64,000 nucleotides of DNA from the NCBI RefSeq assembly GCF_000219725.1, contig NC_015732.1, forward strand, positions 620,001 through 684,000, written 5' to 3'. Shown here in pieces: positions 36,152 through 44,073 of this stretch. The notes beneath the pieces were generated by a model. It was not told the DNA's origin. It ran no database searches and was given only the letters and a program-made list of their open reading frames with translations. Each line of letters begins with the position of its first letter. The first letter of the stretch is position 1. Source of the stretch: Gracilinema caldarium DSM 7334 (GTDB lineage: Bacteria > Spirochaetota > Spirochaetia > Treponematales > Breznakiellaceae). Position numbers and translations under genes: made by a program.

Positions 36152-38206
36152 ATGAATCGATACTCGCTGTGCTGGCTTGATTACGACAACAGCTATTGCA
36201 AAACAAAGGGATACGCTGCATTTAAGGATCAATTTGTCAGAGACTTTCGCCATATTTCTGTTGATCCGGCAGTTACCAATCCGATACTTATTAAAGAATT
36301 GTCTCAATTCATTACTGAATATTTTCATGTAACAATTCCGGCAAGTGAACAGGAAGATGAACATGCCATTATTTGTGGTATAGCCACATCATCGTTTCTT
36401 GCCAACAAATATGTTACTCAGGACGAAATCAGGCAATTAGGATCCGAATCCTTCATCATTAAGTATATTGAGGAAAAAAAGAGTATACTTCTGGTTGGCG
36501 GTTCTGAATCGGGGCTGTTGTATAGTTTGTTTACATTCATTGCTATGATCCAGAAACGGATTGATTATAAAAAAATTAATATCCATGAGTCGCCATCAAA
36601 TCCGTTACGATTATTGAACCATTGGGATAATTTAGACGGTTCAGTAGAACGGGGTTATGCGGGGGCATCCCTGTTTTTCAAAAACAACCAAATCATGATA
36701 GATCATGAACGGCATCATGATTATGCGCGACTTTTAGCTTCGATTGGTATTAATGGTACCGTAATTAATAATGTGAATGTAAAAGAAAAAGCCCCGTATC
36801 TTATCACTAATGAATATTTGAACGAGCTGGCAGAACTTGCATCCATATTGAGGGCCTATAATATACGGTTGTTTCTCAGTGTCAATTTTATGAGTCCTGT
36901 TATTGTGGGTGGTCTTGATACAGCGGATCCGCTGGATACAAAGGTTCAATCCTGGTGGCAGGAACGAGTTAGCTGCATCTATGACATGATTCCTGATTTT
37001 GGCGGCTTTCTGGTAAAGGCTGATTCTGAATACAATCCTGGTCCTCACACCTATGGACGTTCTCAGGCTGATGGGGCGAATATGCTGGGCAGAGCATTAA
37101 AGCCATATAAGGGCGTTCTTATATGGCGTGCCTTTGTATATAAATTGCAGGATTGGCGGGAGCCCAGTATCGATCGAGCCCGTGCTGCCTATGATATCTT
37201 CTTTCCGTTAGACGGCCAATTCGAAGATAATGTTATTCTGCAAATTAAAAACGGTCCTATGGATTTCCAGGTGCGGGAACCGGTCTCTCCCCTTTTTGGG
37301 AAAATGGAGTGGACAAACCAAATCCTAGAATTACAGGTAACCCAGGAATATACGGGGCATCAGATCGATCTTTGTTATCTCGGCCCCCAATGGAAAGAAA
37401 TTGTAGGGTTTGATACCCATGCCAAGGGAACACAAGCTTATGTTTCCTCTATTATAAACGGAAGTTTTTATAATCGACCCATTGGCGGCATTGCAGCTGT
37501 GTCGAATCTTGGAGATGATTATAACTGGACAGGTCATTGGCTTGCTCAGGCTAACTGGTATGCCTATGGACGTCTTGCCTGGGATCCAAACCTTGCATCG
37601 GCAGACATTGCCGAAGAATGGGTACGCCGTACCATGAGTGATGATCAGGACGCCACACACTCAATTGTTGATATGCTCGAAAAATCCTGGTCTATATATG
37701 AACGGTATACCACACCGTTTGGATTGGGATGGATGGTTACACCGGGAACCCATTACGGTCCCAGCCCGGAAGGTTATGAGTATTCCATATGGGGCACGTA
37801 TCATAGGGCAAACCATAAGGAAATTGGAGTGGACAGGACAAGCAGCGGGACCGGTTTTTCTGCCCAATATCATGACTATTGGACCAAACAGTATGATAAT
37901 CTTGATTCCTGTCCAGAAAATTTAGTTCTTTTCTTTCATAGACTTGCGTATACCTATCCTATGAAGAATGGTAAAACTCTGATTCAGAACATCTATGATG
38001 CACATTTTCAAGCCTATGAAGAAATGAGAGCTATGCAAAGGCAGTGGTCCGATATGCGGTTAAAAATAGATCCTAAAATCTTTGCAGAAGTGGAAGAACG
38101 CTTTACCAGACAGGAAGAAAATGCACGGCAATGGCGGGATGTTATTAACAGTTTCTTCTATAGAAAGTCCGGTATAGGAGATGAGCAGGGGAGACAGCTC
38201 TATTAA
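36152..38206 (+). CDS. aguA: GH67 xylan alpha-1,2-glucuronidase
   Basis: A 684-residue intracellular enzyme that removes (4-O-methyl-)glucuronic acid from aldouronic acids. The acid/base lies in LVKADSEYNPGPHTYGRSQADGAN, and inverting residues match the GH67 pair: Asp in GPMDFQVREP and Glu 28 residues later in TQEYTG. The C-terminal helical domain is complete. The ATG at 36152 is preferred, with CAGGAG upstream; the longer frame would overlap uxuA. There is no signal peptide, consistent with oligosaccharide import before cleavage. It is the key evidence that this operon handles glucuronoxylan. Confidence 0.95.
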   Translation: MNRYSLCWLDYDNSYCKTKGYAAFKDQFVRDFRHISVDPAVTNPILIKELSQFITEYFHVTIPASEQEDEHAIICGIATSSFLANKYVTQDEIRQLGSESFIIKYIEEKKSILLVGGSESGLLYSLFTFIAMIQKRIDYKKINIHESPSNPLRLLNHWDNLDGSVERGYAGASLFFKNNQIMIDHERHHDYARLLASIGINGTVINNVNVKEKAPYLITNEYLNELAELASILRAYNIRLFLSVNFMSPVIVGGLDTADPLDTKVQSWWQERVSCIYDMIPDFGGFLVKADSEYNPGPHTYGRSQADGANMLGRALKPYKGVLIWRAFVYKLQDWREPSIDRARAAYDIFFPLDGQFEDNVILQIKNGPMDFQVREPVSPLFGKMEWTNQILELQVTQEYTGHQIDLCYLGPQWKEIVGFDTHAKGTQAYVSSIINGSFYNRPIGGIAAVSNLGDDYNWTGHWLAQANWYAYGRLAWDPNLASADIAEEWVRRTMSDDQDATHSIVDMLEKSWSIYERYTTPFGLGWMVTPGTHYGPSPEGYEYSIWGTYHRANHKEIGVDRTSSGTGFSAQYHDYWTKQYDNLDSCPENLVLFFHRLAYTYPMKNGKTLIQNIYDAHFQAYEEMRAMQRQWSDMRLKIDPKIFAEVEERFTRQEENARQWRDVINSFFYRKSGIGDEQGRQLY

Positions 38207-38293
38207 ATTACTGCAATAAATATAGGCAAAATTACCTATAGTAAAAAGGTTCTATTATGCATACTATTGCACAAAAAGGAGCATGCAAAATTT

Positions 38294-40393
38294 ATGAATA
38301 CATTCTCAGCTCAAAAAAGAGGACAAATAGAAACACTTATTTCTAACATGAGTCTGGAAGAAAAAATCGGCTTAATGATACATAGAGCCAAGGGTATACC
38401 AAGGCTGGGGATACCTGATTATAACTGGTGGAATGAAGCCCTTCATGGTGTAGCCAATAATGGTGAAGCAACAGTATTCCCTCAGGCTATAGCCCTCGGA
38501 GCTACCTTCGATGAAGACTTAGTTCATCGAGTTGCAGAAGCAATTTCTATCGAAGCCCGTGCTAAGTTCAATGCGGTTGGAAAGGAAAAGGCAGAGCAAT
38601 ATCACCGGGGTCTTACATTTTGGGCTCCCAATATCAATATTTTTCGAGATCCCCGGTGGGGCAGGGGACAGGAAACCTATGGGGAAGACCCGGTACTGAC
38701 GAGTCGTCTGGGTACCGCATATGTTCGCGGTTTACAGGGTTCAGATCCTTATTATTTAAGAGCAGCAGCCTGTGCCAAGCATTTTGCAGTTCATTCCGGA
38801 CCGGAAGGACTCAGACATACCTTTAATGCAGAGGTCAGCCAGAAGGATCTGGAAGAAACCTATTTGCCAGCCTTTAAAGCACTGGTTAAGTCTGGTGTTG
38901 AAAGTGTTATGGGCGCTTATAATCGGGTTAATGGAGAACCAGCCTGTGGCAGTACCTATTTATTGAAGCAAAAATTACGGGAAGAGTGGCAGTTTCAAGG
39001 TCATGTTGTTTCCGATTGCTGGGCTATTTGTGATTTTCATAAGAATCATAAGGTCACCAATGATATCCTTGAATCCATTGCTTTGGCCTTGCGTTCCGGA
39101 TGTGACTTGAATTGTGGTGATGCCTATAATTACCTCGCTGAAGCGGTACTTAAGGGGTATGTTACCGAAGATGATATTAACCGTGCGGTGGTCCGGCTGT
39201 TAATCACACTGGATAAACTTGGTCTGATTCACGATGATGGACCTTATCAAGGCATTACGATACATCAAATTGACTGGAAAAAACATGACAGCCTAGCCCT
39301 TGAAGCTGCCGAAAAATCTATAGTGCTCCTGAAAAATAATGGAGTACTTCCGCTTAAGAAGGATAAAATTTCGTATATCTATGTAACGGGTCCTAATGCT
39401 ACCAATAGTGATGCGCTGCTCGGAAATTATGCTGGTGTTTCTTCGAGATTACTGACTGTACTCGAAGCGATTGTAGAAGAAGCAGGTCCTGAAATCACTG
39501 TTACCTATAAGAAAGGATGTCCTCTGGCAGAACGGAGGGTAAATCCGAATGATTGGGCCAGTGGGGTAACAAAATATGCCGATGTTACCATTGCTGTTAT
39601 GGGTCGGGATACTAGTGTAGAAGGAGAAGAGGGTGATGCAATTCTCTCTTCAACCTATGGTGACTTTGAAGATCTGAATTTAAATGATGAGCAATTAAGT
39701 TATCTGCATAAATTAAAAGAATCAGGAAAACCTTTAATTGTCGTTCTTATGGGAGGTGCTCCAATCTGTTCGCCAGAATTGCACGAAATTGCTGATGCAA
39801 TTCTTGTAGCATGGTATCCTGGACAGGCTGGAGGCACTGCGGTCTCCAACATAGTATTTGGAAAGACAAATCCTTCTGGTAAATTACCTGTTACATTCCC
39901 CAAATCGGTGCGGCAGCTTCCTGAATTTGAAAATTATTCGATGCAGGGAAGAACCTATCGGTATATGACTGAAGAACCTCTGTACCCCTTTGGATTTGGG
40001 CTATCGTATACAAAGATGGAATTTAAACATGTCACGGGTAGATGGAAGTCACCTGAGAAGGATGAGCTAATAGTTTCTACAGAGCTCTATAATCAAGGGA
40101 CGATTGATGGAGAAGAGGTTGTCCAATTGTATTATCATTGGAAAGATGCACCGTTTGCGGTCCCCAATTGGAGTCTTATCGATTTTAAACGTGTCCTTGT
40201 TGCTGCGGGGGCGTCATGTATATGTGAATTTAAAATACCTCTTGAAAAGCTGCAGTGCATAGATCCATCTGGAAAAGGGGTAATTCCGACTGGAACTCTA
40301 CAATTTTATGTTGGCTTTCATGCCCCTGTTGCCTGTTCTCATCTGTATGAGGATTCAGAGAAATCTTTTATTGAAATAGAACGGAAGATATAA
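38294..40393 (+). CDS. GH3 family beta-xylosidase/beta-glucosidase
   Basis: A 699-residue retaining glycosidase without a signal peptide. The N-terminal barrel has YNWWNEALHGVA and the nucleophile Asp in GHVVSDCWAI, about residue 250. The (alpha/beta)6 sandwich follows, then a fibronectin-III-like C-terminus with the FGFGLSYT signature. WWNEALHGVA and SDCWAI are typical of beta-xylosidases, and context agrees. ATG 38294 has AAAGGAG 13 bases upstream, a slightly long spacing; a TTG start nine codons earlier is possible. It would complete breakdown of debranched xylooligosaccharides to xylose. Confidence 0.9.
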   Translation: MNTFSAQKRGQIETLISNMSLEEKIGLMIHRAKGIPRLGIPDYNWWNEALHGVANNGEATVFPQAIALGATFDEDLVHRVAEAISIEARAKFNAVGKEKAEQYHRGLTFWAPNINIFRDPRWGRGQETYGEDPVLTSRLGTAYVRGLQGSDPYYLRAAACAKHFAVHSGPEGLRHTFNAEVSQKDLEETYLPAFKALVKSGVESVMGAYNRVNGEPACGSTYLLKQKLREEWQFQGHVVSDCWAICDFHKNHKVTNDILESIALALRSGCDLNCGDAYNYLAEAVLKGYVTEDDINRAVVRLLITLDKLGLIHDDGPYQGITIHQIDWKKHDSLALEAAEKSIVLLKNNGVLPLKKDKISYIYVTGPNATNSDALLGNYAGVSSRLLTVLEAIVEEAGPEITVTYKKGCPLAERRVNPNDWASGVTKYADVTIAVMGRDTSVEGEEGDAILSSTYGDFEDLNLNDEQLSYLHKLKESGKPLIVVLMGGAPICSPELHEIADAILVAWYPGQAGGTAVSNIVFGKTNPSGKLPVTFPKSVRQLPEFENYSMQGRTYRYMTEEPLYPFGFGLSYTKMEFKHVTGRWKSPEKDELIVSTELYNQGTIDGEEVVQLYYHWKDAPFAVPNWSLIDFKRVLVAAGASCICEFKIPLEKLQCIDPSGKGVIPTGTLQFYVGFHAPVACSHLYEDSEKSFIEIERKI

Positions 40394-40402
40394 GGATCTG
40401 CC

Positions 40403-41225
40403 ATGAAAATTGCCATTATTGGTGCAGGAAGTGTCCGTTATGCGCTCAAGTTAATTGGAGATCTTGCAAAGATTTCAGATCTCAGTAATGCTGCCCCTTT
40501 AGTGGTATTAATGGATATCAACCAGCAAAGACTTGAGGCGGCTCATGTTTTGGCACAACAGTACTTAAGGGAGTTGGAATCGCCAATAAGCATTAAAAGT
40601 ACAAAAACTTTGAATGAAGCGGTAGACGGTGCTGATTATGTTATAAATACGGTACTGGCTTATCCGACCACAAAGGACCATGATGGTTTTACTTCCTGGG
40701 AAAAGATGACCAGAGTTGGTGAAAAACATGGTTATTACCGCGGCATCGATGCTCAGGAATTCAATATGGTATCCACCTATACCTATGGGCTGTGCAGTTA
40801 CTATGATATGCAAGCTGCCTTAACCATTGCGAAAACCATGGAGATATACAACCCCAAAGGTATGCTCCTGCAAACGGGGAATCCGGTTTTTGAAATTACC
40901 CAACAGGGGTACCATATCAGGTGTTCCCGATGATGTTATTGTAGAGATTCCGGTACAAGTGAACAGGACAGGAATACACCGGGAAGTACTTGAACCGGAA
41001 TTGCCACGACGGCTTGTAACTATGTACCTGATGCCCCGGATCCTTCGTATGGAGTGGGCTTTAGAAGCCTTTATATCACGGGACCGTCGGGTACTCGAGG
41101 AGATACTGATACGAGATCCCCGTACCCGATCGTATAAACAGGTTCAAAAAGTACTGGATGCAATATTCAATCTCCCCTTTCATGAAGATTTACGGGATTA
41201 TTTCACACTCCCGAGTAAGCCATAA
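40403..41225 (+). pseudogene. GH4 family glycosidase with large internal deletion
   Basis: The N-terminus is a clear NAD-dependent GH4 enzyme: KIAIIGAGSVRYALKLIGDLA, GADYVINTVL, and LLQTGNPVFEITQ near residue 160. At ~40910 it jumps out of frame to GTISGVPDDVIVEIPVQVN, the family's C-terminal region, ending NLPFHEDLRDYFTLPSKP. GH4 proteins are usually near 450-480 residues, so roughly 180-200 residues, including metal-binding and catalytic parts, are missing. Its position suggests an alpha-glucuronidase or alpha-galactosidase role that became redundant. Its 3' end overlaps the convergent SDR gene by 23 bases. Confidence 0.82.
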
Positions 41226-42048
41226 AGCCGCCATCTACAGGGATAACAGCCCCAGTGACAAAACCGGAAGCACTATAATCACAGAGCCAGGCAGCAATGC
41301 CCACCAGGTCTTCCGGTTTCCCAAGCCGCTTCATGGGTGTATGGGCAATGATCTGTTCGGTCCGTTTTGTGGGACTCCCATCGATGTTCCATAGCAGATG
41401 CTTATTCTGTTCGGTGGAAAAGAAACCCGGTGCAATGGCATTAACCCTGATCTGTGCCGGGGCATAGTGAACTGCAAGCCATTGGGTAATATTGTTAACT
41501 GCTGCCTTTGCAGCGCAATAGGCAAACCCCTTTGTCATGGGAGCGAATGCACCCATTGATGAAATATTGATAATACTGCTTCCTTCTCTGTTGAGCATAT
41601 CTGGTATAAAAACTTGGGTAGGAATAACGGTTCCCATAAAATTAAGTTTAAATACTGCTTCTATACCATCAGGATCTAAACTCAAGAAACTGCCATCTTT
41701 CGGTTCTCCTTCAGGGTCTATATCCCCCGGCTCCCAGGTTTCCCGTGCAGTACTGCCTCTGGGATCATTACCTCCCGCTCCATTTATTAACATGTCGCAG
41801 GGACCAAATACGGAGTTTACCTTTTCTTTAGCCTGAATACAGGCCTCTTTTGAAAGTACATCACAGGCTACTGCCAGGGCTTCGCCACCGTTAGCTATAA
41901 TCTCATAGGCAACCTTTTCAGCTTTTTCAAAGGTACGATTTAAAAGCGCTATTTTGGCTCCCCTTTGAGCTAAGCCTTTTGCAATAGTACTGCACAATAC
42001 ACCGCCGCCACCAGTAATGACGATTACCTTATTCTGAAGCCAATTCAT
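41203..42048 (-). CDS. uxuB: SDR-family D-mannonate oxidoreductase (fructuronate reductase)
   Basis: A 281-residue NAD(P)-dependent short-chain dehydrogenase. The cofactor loop reads VIVITGGGGVLCSTIAKGLA, and the catalytic residues are Ser in INISSMGAF and Tyr-Lys in YCAAKAA. The acidic insert WEPGDIDPEGEPKDGSFLSLD, near residue 110, is typical of Bacillus UxuB/YjmF-type enzymes. It reduces fructuronate to mannonate, the step before UxuA. GGAG lies eight bases before the ATG. It is the second gene of the gntR operon, facing the importer operon. Confidence 0.87.
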   Translation of the reverse strand: MNWLQNKVIVITGGGGVLCSTIAKGLAQRGAKIALLNRTFEKAEKVAYEIIANGGEALAVACDVLSKEACIQAKEKVNSVFGPCDMLINGAGGNDPRGSTARETWEPGDIDPEGEPKDGSFLSLDPDGIEAVFKLNFMGTVIPTQVFIPDMLNREGSSIINISSMGAFAPMTKGFAYCAAKAAVNNITQWLAVHYAPAQIRVNAIAPGFFSTEQNKHLLWNIDGSPTKRTEQIIAHTPMKRLGKPEDLVGIAAWLCDYSASGFVTGAVIPVDGGFMAYSGV

Positions 42049-42065
42049 ATGTATTTCTCCAAGCC

Positions 42066-42797
42066 TTACCTGCGTTGTATATAATTGGTTATAAGCGGAT
42101 CCTCTGTATGCACCGGTTTTCTAAAATAATTAGGATATGCATCGAGTAATTCTTGTTCCTGTTTTGAAAGACGGGAAAAATGATCATGTATCAAAGAGAA
42201 GACAAGGGATTTATCCCCCTTTTTTAGAAAGTTGAATATTTCCTGATGTTGTTCAAATACCGAAATACGCAGGTCTTTATTCCACAACGTCATGATGCGA
42301 ATTCTTCGGTAATGACTGGAGTTATTCTCTATAAGATTCCAGCTTAAATTTTTATTAGCAAAATGAAAAATACTTCTATGAAACTCATCGTCCCAATCGA
42401 GAAATGCAAGAGCATCAGGCTCTTTTAGGCACGTTTCTTGATGTAGCAGGGCTTTTTCAAGCTCTATCAATAAAAACTTCTGATCCTTTTCCAGGCATAA
42501 GGCTAAAGCTTTTTCTTCCAGACTTGTACGAATGAACTGTTCTTCTTCGACCCGCTGCAAGTCTATCCTGGAAATACTGGTTCCTACCTGCGGGATAATA
42601 TCAATAAGGCCTTCCCGTTCAAGACGGATGAGGGCTTCACGGACAGGGGTCCTGCTGACTTCCAGTTTTTCCGTTATTTCCCGCAGATTAAGCACCTGGC
42701 CTGGTTTAAATGTCAGGTTTACGATGTTTTTCCTTAAAGTATGATACACATTTTCACTGATGGAAAGTCCCGTATTTTTAACCATGGTTTTCATCAT
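42066..42797 (-). CDS. GntR-family (FCD) regulator of uronate/xylan genes
   Basis: A 243-residue repressor. The winged helix spans about residues 10-80: NIVNLTFKPGQVLNLREITEKLEVSRTPVREALIRLEREGLI. The C-terminal helical FCD domain, with EFHRSIFHFANKN, normally binds a carboxylic acid through a metal. Its operon partner uxuB and the surrounding genes suggest a glucuronate-pathway ligand. GAGG precedes two adjacent ATG codons. Its own upstream region carries two CTAATATATTAG-like sites and an intrinsic terminator in the leader, so autoregulation plus attenuation is likely. The exact ligand is inferred. Confidence 0.88.
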   Translation of the reverse strand: MMKTMVKNTGLSISENVYHTLRKNIVNLTFKPGQVLNLREITEKLEVSRTPVREALIRLEREGLIDIIPQVGTSISRIDLQRVEEEQFIRTSLEEKALALCLEKDQKFLLIELEKALLHQETCLKEPDALAFLDWDDEFHRSIFHFANKNLSWNLIENNSSHYRRIRIMTLWNKDLRISVFEQHQEIFNFLKKGDKSLVFSLIHDHFSRLSKQEQELLDAYPNYFRKPVHTEDPLITNYIQRR

Positions 42798-42852
42798 AGA
42801 TACCTCATGGATAATAATCTAGGAGCCTAGCTCCTTTGGCAGTTTACAAGGT

Positions 42853-42880
42853 AAAAAATCGCGGATGTCCGCGATTTTTT
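42853..42880 (-). terminator. Intrinsic terminator within the gntR leader (attenuator candidate)
   Basis: Arms AAAAAATCGCGGA and TCCGCGATTTTTT form a long stem with A- and T-tracts on both sides. It lies between the gntR promoter and ATG, flanked by two smaller hairpins (GTCGGAC.../GGAGC...). The 42798-43096 gap otherwise holds only the sites listed here. Confidence 0.75.
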
Positions 42881-42909
42881 CTGATTATTCGGACAAGTCC
42901 GACAAACTG

Positions 42910-42947
42910 CTAATATATTAGAATATAAAAATATCCTAATATATAAG
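42910..42947. promoter_or_regulatory. Tandem palindromic operator sites before gntR
   Basis: CTAATATATTAG (42910-42921) is a perfect 12-bp palindrome. CTAATATATAAG (42936-42947) differs at one base. Their centres are 26 bases apart, and they overlap likely -10 boxes of the minus-strand promoter. Confidence 0.5.
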
Positions 42948-43096
42948 CATATAAAGGTTTTCTGATTTCGTCAAGGAGCCTTAACAGTCTTTAGAATGGA
43001 GGGGGCTTTCTCTTGTCCCCCGCCGGGTTCTCCGCTATATTTACGGGGTTATAAGGTTGCGAGACGGCTTATTCCCCTTTTATATGGAGGTGCCTC

Positions 43097-43642
43097 ATGG
43101 GATCAGAATATATTCCGGGAACAAATCCGGTAAAGGGAAAGCCCCACTATACCTACAAGGATTATAAAACCTGGGGTGAGGATGTCCGCTGTGAACTTTG
43201 GTATGGGGAGCCCGTGATGATGAGCCCCGCACCCCGCAGGCGGCATCAGAAACTGCTTCTTGAGTTAGCTTTACAAATTAAAAATTTTCTCCAAGGCAAG
43301 CCCTACCAGGTTTATTTGGCCCCCTTGGATGTATTCCTTCCAGAGGCCGATGAGTCCCTTGATGAGTGTGATCTGGTGGTCCAGCCGGACCTTATGGTGG
43401 TCTGTGATCAGCATAAATTGATTGATGAAGGGATCCGGGGAGCGCCGGACTTTATTATAGAAATTTTGTCCCCCTCTACGGCTATGCGGGACCAGAGCGA
43501 TAAGAAACTCATTTATGAAGCCAAGGGTGTCCGGGAGTACTGGGTAGCCAATCCGGATACTCTGGAGGTATTTCGCTATGTCCTGAAAGACGGCCGCTAT
43601 GGCCTTGCCCGACCCGCCCTGCTCACCGACTGGAGACGATAG
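43097..43642 (+). CDS. Uma2-family (DUF820) nuclease-fold protein, probably C-terminally truncated
   Basis: A 181-residue protein with a PD-(D/E)xK nuclease-like fold. Visible are the early YELW-type segment CELWYGEPVMMSPAPRRRHQKLLLELA, then VVQPDLMVVCDQHKL and PDFIIEILSPSTAMRDQSDKKLIYEAKGVREYWVANP. GGAGG lies before the ATG. After KDGRYGLARPAL the chain ends in TDWRR, whereas relatives continue for ~25 residues to a final strand. The stop falls exactly where a minus-strand ABC fragment begins, so a deletion probably removed the tail. The family is abundant in Cyanobacteria and some spirochaetes; its role is unknown. Confidence 0.75.
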   Translation: MGSEYIPGTNPVKGKPHYTYKDYKTWGEDVRCELWYGEPVMMSPAPRRRHQKLLLELALQIKNFLQGKPYQVYLAPLDVFLPEADESLDECDLVVQPDLMVVCDQHKLIDEGIRGAPDFIIEILSPSTAMRDQSDKKLIYEAKGVREYWVANPDTLEVFRYVLKDGRYGLARPALLTDWRR

Positions 43643-43936
43643 AAACAAAGGTTCGGAAGGTTCGCATATCTAATTTAGAAAGGTCCCTCCCATCCAGCAG
43701 AATGTGGCCCCGCTGGGGGCGTCTGAGACCCAAAACTAACTGCATCAGGGTCGATTTACCGGAACCGCTAGGACCCACAAAGGCCACCGATTGCCCCTTT
43801 TGTATCGAAATATCTCGACAATTTCTTTCCCCTCGTTTTCCTCTATTTCTTCATCGGTAAGCACTTCTCCAATAGAGTTAATTGCTTCAAAGCCCCGTTC
43901 CAGGTCCGGATAGATATTCAAAATAGTACTTAAGAC
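43643..43936 (-). pseudogene. Fragment of an ABC exporter (fused permease-ATPase)
   Basis: On the minus strand the sequence reads the end of an exporter membrane domain (LERGFEAINSIGEVLTDEEI, then GKEIVEI). After a frameshift near 43805 comes the ATPase start GQSVAFVGPSGSGKSTLMQL and HILLDGRDLSKLDMRTFR. About 25 residues between them are missing and everything after FVSIVS is gone, replaced by the uma2 end. Both ends of the original gene are lost. It is a remnant, not a functional gene. Confidence 0.8.
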
Positions 43937-44015
43937 TCCCTAACAAACCTCTGGCAGTACAATAAGCCTAGATGGAAAAGGTCTGTTTGGAAGGGGACCT
44001 AAACTCTTATTTTTC

Positions 44016-44043
44016 TTGACTTGTATACAATCAGGTATATAAT
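44016..44043 (+). promoter_or_regulatory. Promoter with embedded GntR-type operator before the fdrA remnant
   Basis: TTGACT (44016-44021) and TATAAT (44038-44043) are 16 bases apart. The perfect palindrome TTGTATACAA (44021-44030) fills part of the spacer and resembles FCD-GntR operators. The FCD regulator at 48442-49122 is the obvious candidate. Confidence 0.6.
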
Positions 44044-44073
44044 AATATCTACAAGTAGTGGTGCGGGGAGGCT

